This document shows, piece after piece, positions 37,724 to 45,029 of a stretch of DNA of 64,000 bases. Origin of the DNA: Xanthomonas floridensis (lineage in GTDB: Bacteria > Pseudomonadota > Gammaproteobacteria > Xanthomonadales > Xanthomonadaceae); contig NZ_LXNG01000020.1 in assembly GCF_001642575.1 (NCBI RefSeq), forward strand, positions 39,097 through 103,096, in the 5' to 3' direction. The first letter of the stretch is position 1, and each line of letters starts with the position of its first letter. The notes below the pieces were generated by a model, which made no database searches, was not told the origin of the DNA, and saw only the letters and a program-made list of their open reading frames with translations. Both the position numbers and the translations under genes were made by a program.

Positions 37724-38605
37724 TCAGGCCCAGAAACGCCACCAAGAGCGCTTTTGAGGTTTAAGTTGAAGCCTCGCGGCAGCCAGCAACGCGGTGGAGT
37801 TGGTCGCTGAAACAATTGAATCATTAAGCAGCTTGTAGAGGTCCTCAGAAAGATCCTCGTATGTCTTTTGGTCGTCATCGTCAAAGCCGAGATCGTTCCA
37901 AGAGCCCATGCCGCCGAACACCCATGATGATTGGGCTGCCGAGAGCAATTGAGCGGCAGTGAGAGGCATGTCAGCTGTCAGCAGGTCATTGTGATGAAGA
38001 TCGGCGTCAGGCGATGAAGACGCGAGGTCGGATAGGCCAGCCTCAAAAGCATTTGCAAAGCCATCAAGTTTCTGACGATGGGCGAAGGCGGCTATATCAG
38101 TTAGGTTCTTGGTTAGGCGCTGTCGAAGGCTCTGCAGGTCGCTAGCAGCGTGAGGCGATGGGGGTTGATTAGCGGCGATGCGGCCGTATGTGACCCGCCA
38201 AATCTTTTTATCAGCGCGACTTTGGTCACCTACCTCCCAGCGGCCTTCCCAGTAGTCAGAGCCGTTGGAACCTGTTGTCTCCAACAGCCAACGTCCGCCG
38301 CCGCCAACAAACCCAACGCGCATTCGGTCCGTTGCTCCGCTCAAGTTCTGCCCGCGGGGCATGTAAATCATCCGGATTGCATAAACCCCGCTTTCGCGAA
38401 GCTCTTCTAGCCATGATGCAGGATCTTGAGCAAAAAGCGTTTCGCTCCAATTCTCGCCGGAGCGCGTTAGGCCAACGAACTTGACGAACTCGCAAAATGT
38501 GAGCGTGCTGTGGTCGCCGGGAAACGCGGCAGCTTGCTCTGCGCCGCGGAAATAGGTATTTCCGTGAACGACAAGAGCCACGATCTGCGCAACGGTTCCC
38601 TGCAT
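37724..38605 (-). CDS. Cassette-borne hypothetical protein
   Basis: I do not recognise this 293-residue protein. It starts at ATG 38605 behind AGGGGAAAG and stops one base before the attC, filling cassette A. It has no signal peptide and no membrane helix. Visible features are an N-terminal half rich in Gly/Trp strands (GFVGGGGRWLLETTG, YWEGRWEVGDQ), a helical middle, an acidic patch (DDDDQKTYEDLSEDL) preceded by WVFGGMGSWNDLGF, and a basic aromatic C-terminus (KRSWWRFWA). Codon use is less GC-rich than the neighbours, consistent with transfer. Its role is open; cassette genes often give local adaptive traits. Confidence 0.85.
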   Translation of the reverse strand: MQGTVAQIVALVVHGNTYFRGAEQAAAFPGDHSTLTFCEFVKFVGLTRSGENWSETLFAQDPASWLEELRESGVYAIRMIYMPRGQNLSGATDRMRVGFVGGGGRWLLETTGSNGSDYWEGRWEVGDQSRADKKIWRVTYGRIAANQPPSPHAASDLQSLRQRLTKNLTDIAAFAHRQKLDGFANAFEAGLSDLASSSPDADLHHNDLLTADMPLTAAQLLSAAQSSWVFGGMGSWNDLGFDDDDQKTYEDLSEDLYKLLNDSIVSATNSTALLAAARLQLKPQKRSWWRFWA

Positions 38606-38618
38606 ACTTTCCCCTGAT

Positions 38619-38625
38619 GCCTAAC
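38619..38625 (-). other. Integron core site at the blc stop codon
   Basis: On the minus strand GTTAGGC (a perfect GTTRRRY) overlaps the last Arg codon and TAG stop of blc (CGT TAG). It marks the left recombination junction of cassette A. Confidence 0.8.
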
Positions 38626-39190
38626 GCTTGTTCGGCACCTCAAACCCCAGGCGGTCCACCTGCTCGCGCAACTGCGGCACGCGCTTGAGTTTGTCGGTGT
38701 AGATGGAATAGTCGTCGCGCATCTTGTCGACCAGGGTGCGGTACTGCTCGCGGCTCATGTCCGGCTTGCGCGCGAAGATCCAGGCCAGGTCGCGGCCGGG
38801 GTAGGAGATCAGCATCCAGGAACCATCCGGAGCGATTTCCAGGATGCGCTGCTTGGCCGGGATCACCTTGTAGAACCACACGCGCCAGTCGCGGTTGCCG
38901 CTGTCCGCATCCACCGAGGCACGCGCGCTGACTTCCTTTTCCGGCTCGCCAAAGCCGTCGCGGTACAGATAGCGCACGGCGACCTTGCCGTCTTCCACCA
39001 GGGTGTACTCGTCGCGGCTGGTGACGTGCCCGCGCTCCACCGGGTTGGGCATGCGGGCGATCACATACCAGGTGCCCATGATCTTGGACAGATCGATCGC
39101 CGGCTCGGTGGTGGATGCGTCCTTGGCATGCGCCACCGGCAGGCCAAGGACGAGCAGGACAGCGAGGGCGATCGTAACGGTCAGGCGCAT
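38621..39190 (-). CDS. blc: Bacterial lipocalin
   Basis: This 189-residue protein is a Blc-type lipocalin that binds fatty acids or lysophospholipids. After a signal peptide (LAVLLVLGLPVAHA) the hallmark GTWYVIARMPN opens the barrel, and the family motif VWFYKVIPAK and YPGRDLAWIFAR follow. No lipobox Cys is seen, so unlike E. coli Blc it should be soluble in the periplasm. ATG 39190 gives the signal peptide; the longer upstream frame is chance. The stop codon lies inside an integron recombination core site, but the protein is complete (…VPNKR). Confidence 0.9.
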   Translation of the reverse strand: MRLTVTIALAVLLVLGLPVAHAKDASTTEPAIDLSKIMGTWYVIARMPNPVERGHVTSRDEYTLVEDGKVAVRYLYRDGFGEPEKEVSARASVDADSGNRDWRVWFYKVIPAKQRILEIAPDGSWMLISYPGRDLAWIFARKPDMSREQYRTLVDKMRDDYSIYTDKLKRVPQLREQVDRLGFEVPNKR

Positions 39191-39751
39191 CGCAACATCA
39201 CAAAGGGGCAATAGGTGCAGCACACTACCGCATGCAGGGGGCAAGTTCGCGTCAACGGTCGGGTCTGGCGTGTGCGCCAGCGGTGTTCGCGGCCGATCGC
39301 TGCTGGCTGCTGGCTGCGACGGGCGACTGGCTGGCGCCGCCATTGCCGCGCGGCGGGTGGGCGGCGCGCATTCGGCCGCCTGGGTGAAGCCGTGGTGCTG
39401 CCATACGGGCCGTGTGGCGCTCGCCGCAGCGCCTGCGCACCAACACGCCGCGTGTCCCCGGCCGGGGGGCGCTGCGCATGCGAGGCATTGGAGCGGCATG
39501 CCCTGGCCGCTGGCGTCGGTCGACCGCTGCGCTGACGCGGCGTCGCAGACCCATCGCCTGCTGCAACGGTCGCCGCTTGGCGCCACGGGTCGCATCCTGC
39601 AAGGCAGTGGGCAGCCCGTCGATCTCCAGCGGACCTTGCGCGGCGGTGACAGTGCGCGCTGCCGCCGTCCTGGCGTCGAGGTCGCAATCGGTGAGATGGG
39701 CGCAGGCAATCCTGCCGGCCTGTCCTGACCTTCCAGCCACGGAGTGCCGCC
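39191..39751. other. Divergent intergenic region
   Basis: This 560-bp gap lies between divergent blc and a small membrane protein gene. Open frames on both strands are GC-driven and overlap one another; no repeat, RNA or operator was recognised. Confidence 0.4.
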
Positions 39752-40063
39752 ATGTCGCATCGTTCTTCTCCTCGTTCCGAACGTCCCGATCCGCGCGTGC
39801 TGCGCCCGGTGCGGCAGATCGCCCTGGCCGGGCTGGCGCTGGTGCTGGTCTGGCCGGCCGCCCGCGGCCATAGCGAATGGATCGGGTGGCTGCCGCTATG
39901 GCTGGTCGGCATGCCGATGCTGGCCTGGTGGAGCCTGTACCGGTTTGCGTTACCCACCCTGGCACGGCCCGGCGTGCGCCGCGCGGTGCCGCGCCGGCGT
40001 GGCCCACAGGCGCAGCGCCGGCGGGTGACTTCGCGCGCAGCGACACCGGCGCGGGCGGCCTGA
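39752..40063 (+). CDS. Small hypothetical membrane protein
   Basis: This 103-residue protein has two hydrophobic segments (about 24-37, IALAGLALVLVWPA; about 44-66, WIGWLPLWLVGMPMLAWWSLY) between arginine-rich ends, so it should be an inner-membrane protein. ATG 39752 has GGAG 9 nt upstream. I do not recognise a family. It is 68 bp ahead of a prolyl oligopeptidase gene and may share its transcript. Confidence 0.65.
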   Translation: MSHRSSPRSERPDPRVLRPVRQIALAGLALVLVWPAARGHSEWIGWLPLWLVGMPMLAWWSLYRFALPTLARPGVRRAVPRRRGPQAQRRRVTSRAATPARAA

Positions 40064-40100
40064 CCTTCGGCAGGGGAGCGCGGGCGAGCGCTGTGTTAGG

Positions 40101-40127
40101 TTTTCCGGCATTGGTTTTTCCGGAAAA
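40101..40127. promoter_or_regulatory. Inverted repeat before prolyl oligopeptidase gene
   Basis: TTTTCCGG and CCGGAAAA, 11 nt apart, end 4 nt before ATG 40132. The AT-rich ends are unusual here. It could be an operator or an RNA hairpin that occludes the start; no ribosome binding site is seen outside it. Confidence 0.45.
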
Positions 40128-40131
40128 CTAC

Positions 40132-42225
40132 ATGCCCAAGTTCGCCTCGATCTGCCTGGTTGCCGGCCTGATCACCGCTGGCGCCGTCTCTGCAGAGGAA
40201 ACCGCCGTGTCCAACGACCCTTACGCCTGGCTGGAAGATGTCACCGGCACCAAGCCGCTGGACTGGGTCAAGGCCCAGAACGCCAAGACCGAAGCGCGGC
40301 TCGCCGTCACCCCGGCGTTCAAGCAGATGGAAACCCGCATCCGCGAGGTGCTGGACTCGGACGCCAAGATTCCCGGCGTACAAAAGATCGGCGAGTACTA
40401 CTACAACTTCTGGAAGGACAAGCAGCATGAGCGCGGCCTGTGGCGGCGCACCACGCTGGACGAATACCGCAAGGCCTCGCCCAAGTGGGAAACGGTGCTC
40501 GACCTGGACGCGCTCAACAAAGCCGAAGACGAGAACTGGGTCTGGCACGGTGCCGACTGCCTGCGCCCGGACTACCAGCGTTGCCTGATCGCGTTGTCGC
40601 GTGGCGGCGCCGATGCCGACGTCACCCGTGAATTCGACCTGGGCAGCAAGCAGTGGGTCAAGGACGGCTTCTTCCGTCCCGAGTCCAAGGGCGGGCTGGG
40701 CTGGATCGACCAGGACACCGTCTACGTCTTCACCGATTTCGGTGCCGGCAGCATGACCAGCTCCGGCTACCCGCGCGTTGCCAAGCAGTGGAAGCGCGGC
40801 ACCCCGCTCAGCGCCGCCGCAGTGGTCTACGAAGGCAAGCCGACCGATATGTACATCGCGGCGATGCACGACGACACCCCGGGCTTCGAGCGCGATTTCG
40901 TCAGCCGGACGTTGGCCTTCTACAACGACGAGCTGTATCTCAAGGGCGCCGACGGCAAGCTGGTCAAGGTGGACGTGCCCAATTCGGCCAGCAAGTCGGT
41001 CAAGCGGCAGTGGCTGACATTGGAGTTGCGCGAGCCGTGGACGGCGGGCGGCAAGACCTACACCGCCGGCTCGCTACTGGCCACGCGTTTTGACGACTTC
41101 ATGGCCGGCAAGCGCAGCTTCGAAGTGCTGTTCGAACCCACCGACACCACGTCGCTGGCCGGCGTGGCGTGGACCAAGTCGCATCTGGTCTTGAACGTGC
41201 TGGAAGACGTCAAGAATCGGCTCAGCGTCATCACCCCATCGCAGGATGGCTGGAAGAAGAGTGCGTTTGTCGGTGCGCCGGCCTTCGGCACTGTCGATGT
41301 CAGCGCCGTGGACAGCGACGATAGCGACGCGCTGTGGCTGACCGTCACCGATTACCTGACTCCGACCACGCTGTCGTGGGTGGACATGGGCAGCGCGCCG
41401 CAGCCGCTCAAGACCATGCCGGCATTTTTCGACGCCGGCAAGGACACCATCGAGCAGCACTTCGCCACCAGCAAGGACGGCACCCGCGTGCCGTATTTCC
41501 TGGTCCGCCCGAAGGCGCTGAAGCTCGATGGCAGCGCGCCGACGCTGCTGTACGGCTACGGCGGTTTCGAGATCTCGATGACGCCGAACTACTCCGGCGC
41601 CCTGGGCCGCTCGTGGCTGGAAAAGGGCGGCGTGTACGTGGTGGCCAATATCCGCGGCGGTGGCGAGTACGGCCCGCGCTGGCACCAGGCCGCCCTCAAG
41701 CAGAATCGCCACAAGGCCTACGAAGACATGGCCGCGGTGGCCAAGGATCTGGTCGCGCGCAAGATCACCTCGACCAAGCACCTGGGTGTGCAGGGCGGCA
41801 GCAACGGTGGCCTGATGACCGGCAATATGCTCACTCAGTATCCGGAGCTGTTCGGTGCGGTGGTAGTGCAGGTGCCGCTGCTGGACATGAAGCGTTACAG
41901 CCATCTGCTGGCCGGCGCCTCGTGGATGGCCGAATACGGCGACCCCGATACCGACGATTGGAAATTCATCCAGACCTTCTCGCCGTATCACCTGTTCGAT
42001 CCGAAGAAGACCTACCCGCCGGTGATCTTCCTGACCTCCACGCGCGACGACCGCGTGCATCCCGGCCACGCCCGCAAGATGGCAGCCAAGATGATCGAGG
42101 CCGGCAAGGACGTGACCTACTACGAGAACATCGAAGGCGGCCACGGCGGCGCAGCCAACAACGCGCAGGCCGCGCATATGGCGGCACTGGCCTACAGCTT
42201 CCTGTGGGAGCGCCTGGCCGACTGA
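40132..42225 (+). CDS. Exported prolyl oligopeptidase (S9A)
   Basis: This 697-residue serine peptidase cuts short peptides after proline. A signal peptide (SICLVAGLITAGAVSA) precedes the propeller (about 25-420) and the alpha/beta hydrolase domain, where GGSNGGLMTG holds the nucleophile Ser, TRDDRVHP the Asp and GGHGGAAN the His. NDPYAWLEDV is the typical family start. Length agrees with bacterial family members (about 700). An inverted repeat lies directly before the ATG. A second S9 enzyme lies 3 kb downstream. Confidence 0.93.
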   Translation: MPKFASICLVAGLITAGAVSAEETAVSNDPYAWLEDVTGTKPLDWVKAQNAKTEARLAVTPAFKQMETRIREVLDSDAKIPGVQKIGEYYYNFWKDKQHERGLWRRTTLDEYRKASPKWETVLDLDALNKAEDENWVWHGADCLRPDYQRCLIALSRGGADADVTREFDLGSKQWVKDGFFRPESKGGLGWIDQDTVYVFTDFGAGSMTSSGYPRVAKQWKRGTPLSAAAVVYEGKPTDMYIAAMHDDTPGFERDFVSRTLAFYNDELYLKGADGKLVKVDVPNSASKSVKRQWLTLELREPWTAGGKTYTAGSLLATRFDDFMAGKRSFEVLFEPTDTTSLAGVAWTKSHLVLNVLEDVKNRLSVITPSQDGWKKSAFVGAPAFGTVDVSAVDSDDSDALWLTVTDYLTPTTLSWVDMGSAPQPLKTMPAFFDAGKDTIEQHFATSKDGTRVPYFLVRPKALKLDGSAPTLLYGYGGFEISMTPNYSGALGRSWLEKGGVYVVANIRGGGEYGPRWHQAALKQNRHKAYEDMAAVAKDLVARKITSTKHLGVQGGSNGGLMTGNMLTQYPELFGAVVVQVPLLDMKRYSHLLAGASWMAEYGDPDTDDWKFIQTFSPYHLFDPKKTYPPVIFLTSTRDDRVHPGHARKMAAKMIEAGKDVTYYENIEGGHGGAANNAQAAHMAALAYSFLWERLAD

Positions 42226-42352
42226 GCCGCTGGCCACATGCGGCATGATGCGTCGCGCGATACGAGGCCGCTGGCAGTCCGCAGCGGCCTCGTGCCGTTT
42301 GAGATCGGCAGGCGAGAACAACAAGCGAGAACAACAAGACGGAGCGCGAGCG

Positions 42353-42829
42353 ATGTTGGTCCTGACGATGGCATTGGCGGTCAGCGGCTGTGTGGCCGAG
42401 CACGCGCGCTTTGCATTGCGCGACGATAGCGACGTGCAGGCAGCGTTCCAGCGTGTTGCCAGCGGCCCGCAGTGGCCGGCCCAGCTTGCAGTGCATCTGG
42501 TGTCTGCGCGGATCGGGCTGGATGCCTGGTTCCTGCCCTGGAACGGGGGCAGTGACGGCAATCAGCATCTGGCCTCCACCACCGATGTAACTGCGCCCGG
42601 ATGGCAGCCGCCCGATCCCGACGGCGGGCCGCGTCCGTTGGGCGACATCGACTATCTCGGGACCGATGCGAGCTATCGCATCCTGAGCGAAGTCCCGCGC
42701 ACAGGCATGCCGGCACCGGCGCACTTCCTGCTGCCCGACCTGGGTGAGGCACTGCGGTATCTCCCCGCGCCAGCCCAGCGGCAGCCTGCGAGGCAATTCT
42801 TCGATCTGGTGGGCTGCGCGTCACCGTGA
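42353..42829 (+). CDS. Hypothetical lipoprotein
   Basis: This 158-residue protein starts at ATG 42353 behind GGAG and has a short lipoprotein signal (MLVLTMALAVSGC, lipobox VSGC), so it should be anchored to a membrane through Cys13. The mature part is rich in Pro/Gly/Asp with no known domain. It lies 127 bp downstream of the S9A gene. Length and clear signal support a real gene; function is unknown. Confidence 0.65.
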   Translation: MLVLTMALAVSGCVAEHARFALRDDSDVQAAFQRVASGPQWPAQLAVHLVSARIGLDAWFLPWNGGSDGNQHLASTTDVTAPGWQPPDPDGGPRPLGDIDYLGTDASYRILSEVPRTGMPAPAHFLLPDLGEALRYLPAPAQRQPARQFFDLVGCASP

Positions 42830-43102
42830 GCCTGCGTTGCGCGCTGTCGCCGTTGCATCCATTCTGCGTGGGGCAGCCAGCGGTCATCGACTGTGTTCTC
42901 GCTGAAGGCGCTGGACGTGCGCGCACAACTCCCTGGCTGCCTTCCGCTGCAGTGACCTGATGACACGCGGGCGTGTGGTGTCGCCGCGCAGCAGCAGTAC
43001 CGCCGCAGCACCGCACGCCCGTGCCAATCGACAACCGCGTCGAGGTCCCGGTGCAGGGCGGTAGGGCGTGAGAAGGCCTTTGGACATGGTGGGAGCGGCG
43101 CA

Positions 43103-43635
43103 ATGAACCTGGAGGATCTCGGCCCGCGGATCTGTCTTGTCGGGCCATCCAGTCGCGGTAAATCCACCCTGGCGCGGGCGATCGGGCAGGCACGTGGCTG
43201 CGTGCCGGTGCATCTGGACCAGTTGCATCATCTCCCCAATACCGCCTGGATACCGCGGCCCAGCAGGACTTCATGGCGCTCTACGATCGGGCACCCGCCC
43301 AGGACCGCTGGGTGATGGAGGGAAACTATCTCGGTTGTCTTCCGCAGCGTCTGGCGCGTGCCATCGGCATCACCGTGTTGGATGTCCCAATCCTCACTCG
43401 CCTGTTCCGCTATCTACAGCGCAGCTGGTGTGACCCGCATCGTCAAGGTGCGCCAGACGGCGACAGCAGCCGGGTGAGGTGGGCGATGCTTCGCCATATC
43501 GCGATGATCGAACCCGGCAAACAGACCAAGCTCTGGAAACTGGTCGACGCTGCGGCCCTGCCGAAGAGCGTAGTGCCAGGCAGCGCTGCCATCGACGGCT
43601 TCTACCGCTCCGAACGGCTGCAGCGCCCAGGATGA
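43103..43635 (+). pseudogene. Frameshifted P-loop kinase (adenylate kinase/FlaR-like)
   Basis: Two overlapping frames together make one small nucleotide-binding protein. The first (from ATG 43103) has Walker A GPSSRGKST and VHLDQLHHLPNTAWIPRP. The second continues with QQDFMALYDRAPAQDRWVMEGNYLGCLPQRLARA, the expected next part of the topology-modulation/adenylate-kinase-like family. The switch from frame 2 to frame 1 falls at the GGCCCAGCAG stretch near 43258-43265, consistent with loss of one C. Unless this is a sequencing error, only a 70-residue truncated product is made. The rest of the frame is uninterrupted to TGA 43635, so the lesion is recent. Confidence 0.8.
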
Positions 43636-43735
43636 TGCAGCTGGCCTGGCTGCGGGTGTGCCTTTTGCGATGGACAAGGCCACGCCCGGACATCAAGCGG
43701 AACTGCACGCGCACCTGGCCATGCGCGATGGGGGT

Positions 43736-44920
43736 CTATAAACGCAGCAGCCCGCGCGCAATCCGTTGCACCGCCTGCTCCAGCCGCGGCAGGCTTTGGG
43801 TGTAGGCGATACGCACGTGCTGGTTGGCACGGTGGGCACCGAAGTCGATGCCAGGCGTAAACGCAACGTGTTCGGTTTCCAGAAAATGCGCGCAGAACGC
43901 CTGGGCATCACTGGAGAACGCACTGATGTCGGCGTAGAGGTAGAACGCGCCTTGCGGTTCGACGGCAATGTCGAAACCCAGCTGGCGCAGCGCCGGCAGC
44001 AGATAGTCGCGGCGCTGCTGGAATTCGGCGCGGCGTGCTTCGAAGATGGCAATGCTCTCGGGCGTGAAGCAGGCCAGTGCGGCGTGTTGCGCAATGGTGG
44101 AGGCACTGATGTAGAGATTCTGCGCTAGCTTCTCCAGCTCGGGCACCGCGTCCGGCGGCGCGATCAGCCAGCCAAGACGCCAGCCGGTCATACCGAAGTA
44201 CTTGGAAAAACTGTTCAGCACGAAGGCGCTGTCGTCCACTTCCAGCACGCTGTGCGCGTCCAGGCCATAGGTCAGGCCGTGATAGATCTCATCCACCACC
44301 AGATGCCCGCCGCGGGCATGCAACGCATGGGACAGCCCAGCCAGTTGTTCGCGCGACAACACGCTGCCGGTGGGATTGGCCGGCGAGGCGACCAGCGCGC
44401 CGACGCTGTCGGTGTTCCAACACGCGTCCACCAGTGCCGGGGTCAGCTGGTAATCGCTGTCTGGCCCGACCGGCACCAGCTGCGCGGCACCTTCGACCAG
44501 GCGCAGGAAGTGGCGATTGCACGGATACCCGGGGTCGGCAAGCAGCCAGTGCCTGCCCGGGTCCACCAGCAGGCTGCTGGCCAACAGCAGCGCACCGGAG
44601 CCGCCGGGCGTGACCAGGATCCGCTCCGGGTCGACGCTGCGGCCGTAGCGCTGCGCATAAAACCCGGCAATCGCATCGCGCAGTGCCGGTAGCCCACGTG
44701 CGGCGGTGTAGCGGGTATGGCCGGCAGCCAATGCGGCTTGCCCGGCGGCCACGATCGGCGCGGCGGTGGTGAAGTCGGGTTCGCCGATTTCCAGATGGAT
44801 CACATCGTGTCCGGCCTGCTCCAGCGCGTTGGCACGCGCCAACAGCGACATCACATGGAACGGGGCGATGTCCTGGCTGCGGCGGCTATATCCGCTGGGG
44901 GGCAAAAGCGGGGAATCCAT
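43736..44920 (-). CDS. Class I/II pyridoxal-phosphate aminotransferase
   Basis: This 394-residue fold-type I aminotransferase transfers amino groups between amino and keto acids. The PLP Lys lies in NSFSKYFGMTGWRLGW, with SPANPTGSVLS, VVDEIYHGL and the carboxylate-binding Arg in HVRIAY also visible. IHLEIGEPDF and GHTRYTAARGLPALRDAI are typical of the aspartate/alanine aminotransferase group. ATG 44920 gives MDSPLL; no clear ribosome binding site. It is divergent from the oligopeptidase gene. Exact substrate is unknown. Confidence 0.9.
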   Translation of the reverse strand: MDSPLLPPSGYSRRSQDIAPFHVMSLLARANALEQAGHDVIHLEIGEPDFTTAAPIVAAGQAALAAGHTRYTAARGLPALRDAIAGFYAQRYGRSVDPERILVTPGGSGALLLASSLLVDPGRHWLLADPGYPCNRHFLRLVEGAAQLVPVGPDSDYQLTPALVDACWNTDSVGALVASPANPTGSVLSREQLAGLSHALHARGGHLVVDEIYHGLTYGLDAHSVLEVDDSAFVLNSFSKYFGMTGWRLGWLIAPPDAVPELEKLAQNLYISASTIAQHAALACFTPESIAIFEARRAEFQQRRDYLLPALRQLGFDIAVEPQGAFYLYADISAFSSDAQAFCAHFLETEHVAFTPGIDFGAHRANQHVRIAYTQSLPRLEQAVQRIARGLLRL

Positions 44921-45029
44921 GACGAAGATGATAGACCAGCATGACCTAGGACACATGACGCTCGGCGACGGGCTCTTCCACACTCGGGCGCTGGGATGGC
45001 ATTGCGTTCATCCAACGGACCCCAATCTG

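Larger units (their letters stand above)
37329..38625 (-). mobile_element. Integron gene-cassette pair without integrase
   Basis: Two attC-like sites (37329-37388, 37665-37722) and a third core site (38619-38625) delimit two cassettes in tandem on the minus strand: A, 954 bp (37671-38624), and B, 336 bp (37335-37670). The core sites read GTTAGGC, GTCAGAC and (C)TTGAGC on the minus strand, matching GTTRRRY except for one base in each of the last two. Base composition is visibly less GC-rich than the flanks. No intI, attI or Pc is in the window, so this is an integrase-free cassette cluster inserted at the blc stop codon. Confidence 0.85.

Noticed and set aside
42310..42340. Direct repeat GCGAGAACAACAA upstream of the hypothetical lipoprotein
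   Set aside because: Only two short copies occur; this is compatible with slippage and shows no operator symmetry.
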